Below, piece by piece: positions 36,751 to 48,351 of a DNA stretch of 64,000 nucleotides. The stretch's first letter is position 1, and every line of letters starts with the position of its first letter. The notes below the pieces were generated by a model. It made no database searches, was not told where the DNA came from, and saw nothing but the letters and a program-made list of their open reading frames with translations. The DNA is from Thozetella sp. PMI_491 (Eukaryota > Ascomycota > Sordariomycetes > Chaetosphaeriales > Chaetosphaeriaceae). The position numbers were made by a program, and so were the translations under genes. The stretch is taken from assembly GCA_021432635.1 (NCBI GenBank), contig MU270031.1:2118-66117 (forward strand), read 5' to 3'.

Positions 36751-38271
36751 TCATTTTCGACCCCCTTTGGATGAGCCGCCGGACCGAGGGCGAAGCGGAG
36801 AGGAGTGCTGCTGTGGTGACCCTGGCTTGCGGCCCCAGACAACGAACATGACTTGGTAAGCGTGTACGCTGGTGTTTGCGATGGCTTGTCTCACATCAAC
36901 CAGTCCGATCTGCATGGGGAACGCCGTCAGTAAGGGTTAAGAACGGATTCCGAGACACACTGAGACTGGTTGAGACAAAGAGAGGAAGTGACAGCACTGA
37001 CCTCAATATGTTCGGGCTCGATGTTCCACACCCGGTTGAACAGGCCCATGCTCCACCCCGAGATGCCACGCTCTAGATTTCCCTGCCAGCCCTCGCCGAT
37101 CTCCCGTGAGCGCCGATCCGCCGGCCAGGGGTTGATGGGGACTTTGATGGCCCGCTCATGGACGTCGACGAAGCCGGCCTCGATAAACCACCGCTTGAGC
37201 TCATGGCCGACGAAGAACTGGCGATCGAGGGCGGCCGAGGCTTCATTGGCCTCGAGGGCCCATCTTCGGAAGGGAAAGTTGGTGGGCATGGTGCCGTCGT
37301 CGCAGAACGGATATACGAGGACTTCGTGACATTCGAGATAGCCGCCGGGCTCGAGCCGGTCGAAGGACCGCTGAACAATGTCCGTCTGCATGTCGCGCCA
37401 CTAAGAACCAGAATGTGTCAGGCCGTACAGGCTACACTGCTCGCTCGCGGGGTTTTACTCACGCATCCCATGGTCATGCGAGTGTGAATAAGGTCGTATC
37501 GGATATTCAGTCCCTCGTCCCATCCATCGTTCCTGCCCACCGCAAGTCAAGTCAGAATTTGGAACAAATCTGCTGCAGCAGCAGCAGCGCGGCGGCGAGT
37601 GCGACGTGGCCCTAGCCTGTACATACGCGTCTTCTATATGAAATTCCACGTTGGGCGGGACGTATTCCGACTGTATGGGGCTAAGGTCAATGCCCCTAAC
37701 CAGCTCCGCGCCAGGAAACTCGTCCGCGACGTCAATGACCCATGCGCCGGTGCCCGTCCCGATGTCCAAGACTCTCCTAGGTGGCCTGTCCCGGGTGAAG
37801 GGCGAGACGAAGCTGCGTCCGCCGAGGAGGGTCTTCACGACCTGGTGCTGGTGCTCCAGACGTTCCTTCTCCCAGGCATCGTTGGGGTACGGGTAAGCTG
37901 GCAGCCGGTCAGGTCTGTGAAGGGAGACGTGGGCAAGTCGGGGAGAGGATGAGCTTACAGCCAGCGTGGAATGCGTGATATGTCCTGCCGAATTCTTCAT
38001 GGAAGGTGGTGATGCTCTCTGTCAGGGACTGGGTGTCGCTTTTGTGGTGTTAGGACCGTGTCTAGCCCACAGCATGAGCCGTGTAGGCGGAGAGCACACT
38101 TACAAGGCCTCGGCTGATGAATCGGGCTTTCGGCCGTGTTAGTCAGGACGTCGTCACAGGCGGTCCGCGGCCGTCTTGGATTTTGGTTTGCGGACTTACA
38201 TCAGAGTCGACACGCACCTCAAAGCTGAACTCGAAGCCGGTGAGGCTATTCGAAGCGTGACTGGACGACAT
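36751..38271 (-). CDS. LaeA-like SAM-dependent methyltransferase, 7 exons
   Basis: Class I methyltransferase of the fungal LaeA-like group, which includes regulators of secondary metabolism and many uncharacterised paralogues. Exons: 38271-38200, 38126-38104 (23 nt), 38038-37959, 37897-37623, 37513-37463, 37400-37002, 36909-36751, giving 352 aa. Splicing restores the family block FGRTYHAFHAGSYPYPNDAW, broken between exons 3 and 4. SAM motif I is VLDIGTGTG (residues 101-109), followed by GIDLSPIQSEYVPPNVEF, then RYDLIHTRMTMGC, LEPGGYLECHEV and the C-terminal INPWP...RREIG-type helix region. The exon 4/5 junction (donor 37622, acceptor about 37514) is the least certain. The intron there contains a CAG/GCA run. 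Whether it is LaeA itself cannot be told; sequence is closer to generic paralogues. Confidence 0.82.
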
Positions 38272-41200
38272 TGAAGAGGAATGGTTTCGAGTTTGAGGAT
38301 AATTTCTGCACCCTCCGGGGCTGGCAGTGAAGACTCAGCTACGGACGGTGGGGGCTAAAGCGACAGAGAAGGATGGTTTAGTCGACGGGTTGTCCTGGTC
38401 GGGGCAGGCGGGAACGAGGCCGGGATCCAAGAGCTAAAAGTAGGAAAGCTGGAGGGAGGTCACGGAGCTAAGGAGCCAGCGGGACAGTCGTCGGGCGGAA
38501 GGTGGGCCAATTCGACGTATGTAGGCGAGAGACCAGAATGCCGCGATGTATGGAAAGAAAGGACCGAGCCGGCTGGGACGGAGCGCAATTTCAACTAGCT
38601 CTGGCACTACGACCGGCCGAGGCTTTTGACGGGAGGGAGGTCAACGTTTTGGTTAGGGCCGGGGACGACCCAGCAGTCTGGGTCAGCAAGTGAACCCCAG
38701 GGACACCTTAACCCTCCAGCTGGGAGGGACAAGAATTCCGACTAGGGCGGGGGCGCAAAAAAAAAAGGGGGGGGGGGGCGTGTGGTGTAGACGGCAGCCA
38801 GGGGTTCCAGCAGTCTGGGAAGGATCACCAGAGCACGGCATCAAGCGGTATGTATGGTTCTTGATTTCTTTGCCTCCTTTCCTCCCCACGGAACAGAGCA
38901 GGGCCGATTTCCGCGACGGGGGGTATCAAAGAAAGGGTGTCAGTCCACTAGTGCCAACTGTACGCGGGGCCCAGCCGAGAGACATGGTTCCCCCCAAAAT
39001 GCTGACCCGCCCGGCTGGCAGGAGGGGTGGTGGTGGTGTGGCCCGGTGTGGCCCCAGGATGAGGCTCTCCTCAGATGCGAATGTCTCGCGTAGAAACAAT
39101 GTGTCAGCAGCTTGGTTCGAGGAAAGGGGTTGAGACCGTCTTGGTGGGAAATGGATCCAATCCAGCGGTAGCGACGCCGGGGGGGCGAGACACGCATCTT
39201 GGGTAGTTCGACTCGAGCGAAGCCACCGGGCAAAGCTCCAAATTATTTGGCCCTCCTTCTCGTCGTCGTCGTCGTCCTCCTCCTCGTCCCCCCTCCCCCT
39301 TCCTCAGCGTCTGGGAATGTGGAAACATGTTCTGCCCCCTTTCCCCAGCATGAAGCAAGAAAAAAAAGAACGCCAATGGTTTGCGCAGCCAAGGTGACAG
39401 CAGAGGGGGAAAGGAACTAGTGGTTGATCCACTATCTGCAGCTGGCTTCCGTGTGTCTGCAGGCAAACCTACCAAACTCCTCCCCACTGACCCCTACTGC
39501 CTTGCATACCAAGAACCAAATTTACTAAATTTTAAACAAGAAATGAAATCTACTCATTGCCGTGTTGGGACCACCCGGGCGGTTTCGCTCCTGCTGTGCA
39601 CCGGTATTACCAAGGCTCGAGGAGGGAAAAACTGACCATGGCCGCAGCAGCCCGGGAAGCTGGTGAGCCACTGGGAAGGAACCATGCAGTGCCCCACATC
39701 TTAGAGACAACATGTACTGTACAGGACAGTACCTACCTAATTAATTGCCTAGGTAGTAGTGGGAGGCGAAGGCTGCTTAGGTGCAGTATGTACATAATTA
39801 CATATCTACCTAACATTTAGGTTTCAGCGGTGCTGGGTCGCCAGCACACACCACCGAGCTTTCCAGCCGATAAGACGCACGTAATCCTCTTATGAAAAGT
39901 AAATTTATCAGGAGCGGCCGACGTGCAACGGCGGCAAGGGGGAGCCTCAGGAGACAGAAGGCGCCGGAATGTGTTTCCACACTCAATGCGATGGGATGGG
40001 ATGTGCAGGCAGGATCCGAGGAATCGGTGCGCCTCGGATCCAAGACATTTATTTACGAGACAGCTTTCCACTACGGAGGTCGCATTCGCCAGCTTCCCGA
40101 GGGGGAGAAAAAAAAAGAGAGGAAAAAAAGTCTAATCGGATGGATGGCTAGAAAGGGGGCCAGAGAGGCGGAGGAGGAGAGGCTGCCGATGTTTCGATCG
40201 CATTTCGCTCCCAAGCACCCCAATCGGGGCACCTAGGTAATTGCAAAACATGTTTGATAGGCAATATTGCCCTTCCCAAGAGTCTGGTAAGGGAGATGTT
40301 GGTTGTTGGTGGTTGGCCATAATTACAAAAGTTCCCCGAGCCTGCCTAGCGGGCCCGGCCCATCGGGACTGGATGCGTTCTTGCGTGCTTGCTTCGAACA
40401 CGATCTCCGTCTGCTGAGTCGATCTGCTTCTTTGGTAGAGAACACGCCACAGGCCCGGGGGGGTTCCAGCTCCCCCCTTCCCCGGCAAGTCAAGTACTAG
40501 GTAGCCTGCGACTCTCTCCCGGTAGCTCGGGTCCGCCCTGCCACCTCTGTCTTTTTTTTTTTTTGTGTTCCCCCGTCCTCTCTCACTCTCAGGTACCTGA
40601 GTCGCTTTCGTGATTCAAAGCCCGATCAAGCACCTGCCAATTCCATCACGCAGTGCAGGGACTGCCACACGCCACCACCGGCGCCCATTGGCGGGTCCGA
40701 GCGCCGAGTCGCGCGCCGGCAGCGTGACGGTGTGACGGGGAGGGGGGGTAGTCCGAGACGTGACCAAGCTGCTGGGCCCAAGGTCCAACTGAGCGGCGAA
40801 GCTGCCGAAAGTCTTCGGGATGGAAGATTTCTAGCCCCATCTCGGCCCGCAGCCATGGGAAGGCAGTTCCAGGATTTGGATTTGATTACCGCGTTTGCCA
40901 TCCTTGCCCATGTTTGATTGTTTCCGAGCTCCCCCCCAAAACCCCCGAGCAGGTTGCATGGGAAGGGGGCGCGGGGAGCGCTAGTATACTACTAGTAGCG
41001 TGTACCTACGTACGACGACGGATACTATCCCCCCCCCCCACCCTGGCAAGCCGGCGGGAGCAAGGTGTTTTCGAGTGAGCATGGGTCCTCGGATGTCGAG
41101 AACGGCAAGCCGAATGAACATCACCTCACTCACACACCAGGGCCAAGGTGCGGGCGGAGCCCTGGCCCCTCGGGCCACTTGCCTTGTCCCGCCCCGATAC

Positions 41201-42286
41201 CGAGGGACCCCCGTACCGCAAGTACCACTACTACCTACTTCGTCGGTAGCAAGGCCTGCACGGCCAACACACCTCCTTGTCTCACGAACAGGCAAGCAAG
41301 CCAAGGCAATAGAGCCGGAGGCAGGCAGAGCAGGACCCGACAGGCCAGTAGCACTCCTGTCCTACCCTTCCCTGCACCAGGGGCTTGACCTCTGCTGGGT
41401 GGCGACTGGCCCACGAGACGGGCTCCTCGGGGTTGTTGTCCTCGGAGCCCATGCCCCCGGCGCGTTTAGGGGGGGTTTAAAGGGTGGCTTGTGCACGGCA
41501 GAGGCGCTGACGGGCGGCATAATCCGCCCCGCGGGTCGCGCAACTCGGAACGATGCCACTTGGCGTACCATTCGCCTGGGATGGATGACACCCATGCCCC
41601 CAGCGCACGACACAGGACCTGTCGTCGCCGACAGGGCTCCTTAGTCAGTGCAGATATTCCCGCGTCATCTTGGCTGAGCTTTTAGCTCTCGTGCTTTTAG
41701 CTTTTTCCACTCGCCTCTCGTCCCATAATTATTTCCGCAACGCCGAAGGCTACATACGAAGTCTCACAAGGGCAAAGTCCCTTCCTCCCCCCTTTTCGAG
41801 GAAGAAAAAAAAAACCCGTTGCTTGGCGGGGGCCATGACAAATGCCAAACTAGATACCGTAGTAATTAGAGCCCACTCTCTTCAAAGCATCGACGTTCCA
41901 TTGCATGCCACAGCATCATCATAGCCATGGGCCCTCAGGCCACGCGTGGCATAACTGCTGCACATCTCTGGCCGGCACGCTGGCGGGCCGGCCTCGCCGA
42001 CAATAGCAGACGGGTCCGGCCGCCAGCCCGCTACGGGTTTCTAAATTTGCTGCCCCCGGTCGCCCCATCGGGCATTCCCCGCTTGTATAATCGCTTGTAT
42101 AATCGCTTGTATAATCAAGCAGGGAACCCCGCGCTCGGCCCGCGAGCGGAGACGGCACACGACCACGCCACCACCACTGCCCGCTGCCAACGTCGTCACC
42201 CCGGCGCCGATTTCCATCGCAGCAGTCGCAACTACCGCTGCTACCACCACACCCTTCCCTCCCGCTCCGGCTCCGCTCCGACCGCC
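38272..42286. other. gene-poor interval, promoter of the PLP decarboxylase at right end
   Basis: No supportable gene in 4 kb. Contents: a CGT/CCT trinucleotide tract near 39259-39287; AT-rich patches with CCTAGGTA-like motifs near 39745-39830 and 40232; several A, T and C homopolymers. From 41927 an in-frame ATG extends the decarboxylase reading frame by 120 codons, but its product is low-complexity and probably untranslated leader. Confidence 0.5.
42080..42115. repeat. 3 x 12-bp tandem repeat (CGCTTGTATAAT)
   Basis: Three perfect tandem copies of CGCTTGTATAAT ending 171 bp before the decarboxylase ATG. Each copy carries a TATAAT core, so the array may act as a repeated TATA-like promoter element or lie in the 5' leader. 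Confidence 0.85.
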
Positions 42287-44050
42287 ATGGCATCCAACCA
42301 GCAGGACCCAGACTCTAGCTTTCTCCTGCAGGCCTACCAGCGCCTACACGAGGCCCTGGCCCAGCGGGATGACAGCGTCCTCCCCGCTGAGCCGTCCTTC
42401 GCCGCGGCGTTCGCCTCGCTCCCCCGGCCCGGATCTTTCGGGGCCGAGCCGGGATCCACGCACACCGGCCCCGCCGGAGCACCGTACCTCGCAGGCCTCG
42501 GCCCAGAGCGGACGCTAGACCACTTACTAGGCGACATCGTTCCCGCGCTCAACGGCCAAGCCCTCAGTGGCCGGTACTTCGGCTTTGTGACGGGCAGCGT
42601 GCTTCCCATCGCCCATGCGGCGGACAACATCGTGTCGGCGCTGGACCAGAACGTATGCGTGCACATGCCGGCCCACTCGGCCAGCACGGCGGTCGAGGAC
42701 GCCGCCCTCCAGATGCTGATCGCGCTGCTTGACCTCGGCGCCCCAGGGGACTGGCCTGGCCGCATCTTCACGACCGGCGCGACTGCTAGCAACGTCCTCG
42801 GCCTGGCGTGCGGCAGGGAGGCGGTCGTCGCGGCGCGGCTGCCAGAAGACGTCCGGGGGAAGGGGGCCGTCGGCGAGCTGGGGCTGGTGGCAGCGTGCAG
42901 TGCGGCGGGCTTGACCAAGGGGGTGCAAGTCCTCACCTCGATGGGCCACAGCTCGCTCTACAAGGCGGCAAGTGCCGTCGGACTGGGCCGGACGTCGGTG
43001 AAAGAGCTTCCTTTGAGCGAAGCCGAGCCATGGCGGTTGGACCTGGATGCTGTGGAGCGCGAACTAGCGCGCTCAGATGTGGCTAGCATCATCTCCATCA
43101 GCGCTGGCGAGGTGAACACGGGGCGCTTTGCCACCAACGCACTTGATATTCCCAAGCTGAGGAGTCTTGCAGATCGACACAAGGCCTGGATTCACGTAGA
43201 CGGGGGTGCGTAAACCTCTTAACAGCCCTCTTTTTTTCCCCTTCACTTTCTGTTCTTTTTTGGACAGGAGTTTTCCATCCTGGTTCCTTTGCTCTGCAGT
43301 AGACAGCCACATGCTAACCCGGTGATGACCAGCCTTCGGAATTTTCGCTCGTGCCTTGCCGCGGACCGAGGAGTTTGTCAGCCTCCATGCTAACACCGCA
43401 GGCCTCGAGCTAGCAGACAGCATCACGGCCGACGGCCACAAGCTCCTCAACGTTGTACGTCACACTTCCGCCCGGGAAGCAACCCCCCCCCCCCCCCCTC
43501 TCTAGGAACCGCGTTACTCACGCCAAGCTAGCCCTACGACAATGGCGTCTTCTTCTGCCGGCACGCCTCCGTCATCAACGAAGTGTTCCAGAACCCGAAC
43601 GCCGTCTACCTCGCCACCGACCAGACCGGGATCCCAAGCCCCCTGAACATCGGCCTCGAGAACTCGCGCCGCTTCCGGGCCCTGCCCGTCTACGCTGCCC
43701 TGGTCAGCCAGGGCCGCGAGGGCATGGCCGATATGTTCGCCAAGATAGTGCGCTTCACACGGGACATCGCGGCCTTCATACGGGACTCGGACGACTACGA
43801 CTGGCTCCCCGATGCCGAGGCTTCGCTCGAGAGCACGCACATTATTGTCATGTTCAAGGCGAAGGACGAGGCACTGAACGAGAGCTTGGTGACCCGGATC
43901 AACGAGACGCGGCGCATGTACGTTAGCGGGACTAAATGGAAGGGCGTGAAGGCAGTCCGGCTTGCGGTTTCTAGTTGGCGGGTCGATCTGGCCAAGGACG
44001 CACCCATCGTGAAGGAGGTTCTCGCCTCGGTTGCCAAGAACCATTCATGA
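42287..44050 (+). CDS. group II PLP-dependent decarboxylase, 3 exons
   Basis: Pyridoxal-phosphate enzyme of the group II amino acid decarboxylase fold (aromatic-L-amino-acid/tyrosine/glutamate decarboxylase superfamily). Exons 42287-43205, 43333-43454, 43532-44050; phases 1 and 0; 519 aa. Key features: SGRYFGFVTGSVLP near the start of the large domain; the substrate/cofactor block TTGATASNVLGLACGRE; WIHVDGAFG formed across the first intron (D305 would pair with the pyridine nitrogen); and TADGHKLLN with K343 as the expected Schiff-base lysine. The C-terminal domain carries YDNGVFFCRH and ends RLAVSSWRVD...EVL. The substrate cannot be read from sequence; these fungal members are often annotated only as aminotransferase or decarboxylase. 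I chose the ATG at 42287 because protein-like sequence begins there; an upstream in-frame ATG at 41927 would add 120 low-complexity residues. Confidence 0.88.
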
Positions 44051-44646
44051 CACCAAAATACCACACTCCATCCATAGAATCACGATAGATAAAATCCATA
44101 GGAATGGACCATGATGCAATTCATTTTCTCGACTTCCCCGGCGCCTGTCCCCAGCAGGATGGATCCCCTCGTGGCCTGCTCCCCGGCCTTCCCCCACCAG
44201 TTCCTTGGCCGCCGTTCAAGGGAATCCACTCCCTTACCCCCCAAACCATCTGTCTTTCACCCTTAGCTGACAATCCATACATTCGGGCCTGTCAATCAGA
44301 CACTGTGAGTGGCCCCGCGGCCGGGGGGCCGCAGAGACAAGTGAGGCTGAGACCAGACAACGTCAGGCCGTCGCGCCTCGTGACGCCCTTTATCGAGGGA
44401 CGGGCGAGTGGTGACACCACTATTACAAGCAAGCCATACTGAGCCTTTACCAGGCGTCCTGTCATTCTCGGCCGGTGGCGTCCCCATTCTGTGCGCAACC
44501 CATGGTGTCGGCTGTTGGTTGCGTTGTAACTGGAAGCCCAGCATTCGATACCCACCCCTTCCTTCCTCGCCCCCCCAAAAGAAATCCGAAGATGCCCCCG
44601 GCATTCCGCACCATCCTCAAACATTGGATATCACTTGGGTGGCCAT
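44051..44646. other. convergent 3' intergenic region
   Basis: A 596-bp spacer between two convergent genes. Nothing beyond 3' flanks is recognised. Confidence 0.5.
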
Positions 44647-44925
44647 TCAGCCGAACTTCCTAGAGCCGCCCTTGAAGGTGGTCCCCTTCTTGTCTCCGTT
44701 CTTGTTGCCCTTGTTGAGAAGCTCGAGGTGGCCGGCACGCTCACCCAGCATCTTTTCGGTCCGGGTGATCAAGCCTGATGTGTACTTCTTGGCCATTTTG
44801 TCGGCCGCCGACTTGGGTTTCTTGGCCTTAGAGACGCCGCTCTTCTTTTGCTGCTGCTTCCCGGCCGCTTTGCCCCCTTTGGCGGGGTTGGCTTTGGGCG
44901 TCTTCTTGACTGCACCTTGGGCCAT
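44647..44925 (-). CDS. DUF2462 (UPF0390) small basic protein
   Basis: Single-exon 92-aa, Lys-rich protein of the DUF2462/UPF0390 family (related to the animal Leydig cell tumour 10 kDa protein), generally predicted nucleolar. The start MAQGAVKKTPKANPAKG and the Lys/Ala/Gln-rich first half are typical. The conserved core is AADKMAKKYTSGLITRTEKMLGERAGHLELL, and the end is TTFKGGSRKFG. The reading frame is open further upstream to 45099, but the family N-terminus begins at this ATG, so the longer start was rejected. Function is not established. Confidence 0.85.
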   Translation of the reverse strand: MAQGAVKKTPKANPAKGGKAAGKQQQKKSGVSKAKKPKSAADKMAKKYTSGLITRTEKMLGERAGHLELLNKGNKNGDKKGTTFKGGSRKFG

Positions 44926-46084
44926 CGAGGTGGCGGCTTGATTTGCTTTTCGGGTCGATTTGGGAGGGCCGCGAAGACTCGGACAATTGTCTCGGAGAGG
45001 CGGAGGTGAAAGGTCGCGGGCTGTCTTGGGCAAAAGTTCGAGGGAGAAGGGGAAAAAAAAGGTTGAAGCTCCAGAAATTGTGCCCAAAGATACCGCCAAA
45101 GTAGAGCCTCTTTAGTGCCCCACAGCGGGTTCGTCCCGCCCCTCCAAACAACACCCTCAAACGCCCCCTTATCTTAGACTCAACAACACAAGCCAAAGTG
45201 GAGTGGATGTAGTGATATGTCATGAGAAAGGGAACACTCGTGGCGCCAACTGTCTTGCAGCCATTCTTTCTAAAAATAAAGACGCATGAAACGATCGTGA
45301 GGGAATCTCTATCTTTCTGCTCTATGGAGAGTCTCGCTACTTTTATTGCCGCCCGGCTGGGCAGCTAGCCCTTCAGCGCGCTGGGGACGGATAGGTATGT
45401 TTCTCGATTCATAGATTCCTATTGGGGGCCACTATCTCTCTTCTATAGATAGTTAAGCCGGGGGCTTATTCACTACCTACACCACATTTGTGCACCTCGG
45501 ACTATTGCCCCAGCTCATGCCTGTGCAGAGGCGCCACGAAGCCTCTCAGCCCGAGGTGTCTCACCCAGAGGCCGACCCGGCCAAGCCGAACTTTCCTGTG
45601 CCTTGGGCAGGAGGATGGACTCGAACTGGAAACAAATCTAGACATCTCGGATGTGCCAACGAAACCGAGATGCAAGCAGAGGCGCTTTCGGATCGTCCTG
45701 AACTCAACGCCTGCTAAACACTCCGTCACAGTCGCTTCCCAACACAGAGAAGCCTTTCTTCGATTTTAATCCATCTCAGGAAAGGCATGATGATATCCTC
45801 ATAACTCCATGAAGGAAAAAAAGGAGGCGATTAGGCTGGGTCTCCAACCTCAGTTTGCGCCGCACCCCACCGAGCATGGGTACCTCTGCACAGCCAGCCC
45901 GAAAACCGCAAGCTGTGAGCCAATGGGCCCCTTACATGGGCCGTCATGCCGCGCTTGTCGCTGTGGCAGACAGAAGGAAACTGCTTTAGTTCAGCTGCAG
46001 CCACAGGTGGGCAGCCGACCACCTCGGGCGCAGAGGCCGTAGCCGGAGATTGTTGGCTGAGTTGTGGTCGAGAACGTCGGTCTC
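44926..46084. other. intergenic
   Basis: Promoter side of the DUF2462 gene and 3' flank of Atg7. No gene recognised. The small frames near 45488-45769 are open on both strands. Confidence 0.5.
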
Positions 46085-48351
46085 CTAGACCATGACAGGT
46101 TCTCCATCGTCGCCAGTCCCTTCCTCATCTTCGCTCCAGTCGACGTCTGCGGCAGCGGCTTCTGCCTTTCGCTGCACTTCTGCGAGGCCGCTGAGCTCGG
46201 CAACAAAATTGCGGTCTTGGAGAGCCTTCTTGACAAATGCCCAGCCGCCGACTTGATAGGCGGCCACAATCTGCTTGCTGCATGCTGAGCACTGTGGATA
46301 GGACTGGCCCCGAATAACCATGTTCTGGAAGGTGTGCAAGAAGCCACGGATCTGGTGGGGAACGATGCCGAGAGCGTGGTCAGGGGGGTCTCGCTCGTAC
46401 GCCGGTCTGCCATCATCAGTGGCGGTCTGCTTGGGGGCCGGAGCATGATGTTTCTTTGGGTGCTGCAGAATGCTCGCAAAGAGCTCGACAAGAAGGGCCG
46501 ACGCAATCGCGGCAACGCCTGGGCGGGTGACGGTACACTGCTGGTCGAGCGTCTGTTGCTTCATCGAGTCCGCCGCCACGACCACATCGTTGCAGAAGTA
46601 ACAACCTAGGGTCTCCTGAGCGCCGGCGGCTGGTGTTGGGCCGTGTCGCATCACGACGTATGTGTCAAAGCCAAGCGCCGCATTGAGCACGATCTTGCCT
46701 GCTGCCTTGCCCATAACGGTAGGCAGCCACCGAGACTCGCGCGAGTCCATGAGGAGAAAGACGGCGTCGTGAGCATTGATGAGCTCCTTGAGCTTGTCGA
46801 AGTCAGCCTTCGTCTTTGCCTCATCTAGAACTGGATGGCCTAGCATGGGGACAGAAATTGCATGTCCCTCGGACTCGATGCCGGGATAGATCTGCTTAAG
46901 GGCTGCCGCGGCCTGCGGAGCCTTGTCCTTTCCTCCGTCGGCGCAGTCGGCAAACTCGAAGAGGGGCTGTCGCACAGGGTTTGAGTAGGAGACCTTGCCG
47001 TAGTCCACAAACGTGATCTTCTTGACGCCCCAGCCCATGAGGTTCCGGGACACGTAGCTTCCTAGGGTACCGGCGCCAAGCAGCAGGCAGCTGGTGTTGC
47101 GGATGACGTCCAGGTTGAGGTTGGGCGCGATCCTCCACTTCATCAACTTGAGATTCAAGTCCACGGCTTGGTCGGCCAAGCGGGTGGGGTCCATATACTC
47201 CGACAGGTTGGCAACCCTAGCCTTGAGCTCATCGTTTCGGTTGCGTTCCCAGCCAGTGACGTTGGGCATCGTCTTGATCTCCATGTCCTCCACCGGGTCC
47301 ATAGCAAGGGGGAGGATGATGGAGCGTGCGGCATGTCTCTTGGCCTGAGTATCGCGATAGCAGATAATCTGGACCTTGCGCAGGCGGAAGCGCTGTCGGA
47401 TGAGGACCAAGAGATTGCGAAGGGGCCAAGAAGCACTCTCTTCGTAGTTGGAGGGATCGACAAAGCCGATATACTGGCTCTCCTCGTCTATGTCGCTGAA
47501 GAAGCCTTTCTCAAAGTCACCAAGCGTTCCGATAGCCCATTTGTAGCCGACATCCATCTCGGAATCCTCTACATCGGGATCGTCAACGTCCGACTGTCCT
47601 GGATCGTCCGCAACAGCCGGCTCTCCTCGGACCTTCTTGATCTTCTTGGCAAGAAAGAAACCATGCTGCCGGTTATCAACCGAATAACGCCAGGTGCCCA
47701 CGCGCTCAACAAGGTTGGTGCTCTCCTTTGGGTTCAAGCGGACCACGTCACCTGTGCGCTTCCACACTGGGTCCGAGTGCAAGGCTGGGAAGCCAAACCA
47801 GTATGTAAACTTGTATTTCTTGAGGTCGGCATAGGAGAGGACGATGAAGGACGAGAGCAGCGACGGAACTGAGTAGATGGTGCCGTCTTGGATTGCATCC
47901 CAGATCTGGGACAGCGAACGTTAGCACTCTGGTGAAGCCCAAGAAAGTCGGTCGGAAAGTGCGGAAGATGACAAACCTGTTTTCCGGCGTTGTTCAGCAT
48001 CGCAGCCTTCTTCGCCGCCTTGAAGTCTTCGATCGTATTATAGTTCTTGATCATACCCTCGGCGCGAGTCAGACCAAGGGGGACACTGGAGCTCCAGATT
48101 AGTTGTATGTCGCGACGCATGCCGGCTGTGAAAGCGTGTTGCCAGGGCTCTTACTGATGACTAGTCAAGGCAGACCCGAGGATCTGCATCTTTGTGCTCG
48201 CAGAGGGCTCGACATGCGACCGTGGCTCATAGAGACCGATGATCTGGCGGGCTGAGTCGTCGAGCTTGTCGTAATCAAGCTTCAGCTGGAAGAGAGCCGA
48301 GTAAAAGGGCATCTCAATCTCGGAGGAGAACGCAGAGAACTTGAGGTCCAT
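46085..48351 (-). CDS. ATG7: autophagy E1-like enzyme Atg7, 3 exons
   Basis: E1-like activating enzyme for Atg12 and Atg8 in autophagosome formation, cytosolic. Exons 48351-48155, 48085-47977, 47905-46085; phases 2 and 0; 708 aa, normal for fungal Atg7. The start [20 protein letters not shown] and the following [16 protein letters not shown] are the family N-terminus; [22 protein letters not shown] spans exon 2. The adenylation domain carries the nucleotide-binding [13 protein letters not shown] (from about residue 379) and [18 protein letters not shown]. Paired zinc cysteines are seen in GCYFCND (about 537/540) and in the C-terminal CSAC. The catalytic cysteine is expected at about residue 559 in [11 protein letters not shown] short acidic insert ([19 protein letters not shown]) follows the N-terminal third. 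The C-terminal tail is acidic ([10 protein letters not shown]). Transcribed divergently from the dCMP deaminase gene. Confidence 0.96.

Noticed and set aside
40999-41644. 214-codon plus-strand frame
   Set aside because: Low-complexity Pro/Arg/Gly-rich product, overlapping frames on the other strand, and no recognisable domain.
44926-45099. N-terminal extension of the DUF2462 protein to 45099
   Set aside because: The added residues are Phe/Pro-rich and unlike the family, which begins at the MAQG start.
45590-45730. Possible reverse-strand tRNA or small RNA (GGACTCGAACTGG)
   Set aside because: The B-box-like word lacks the matching A box and cloverleaf stems.
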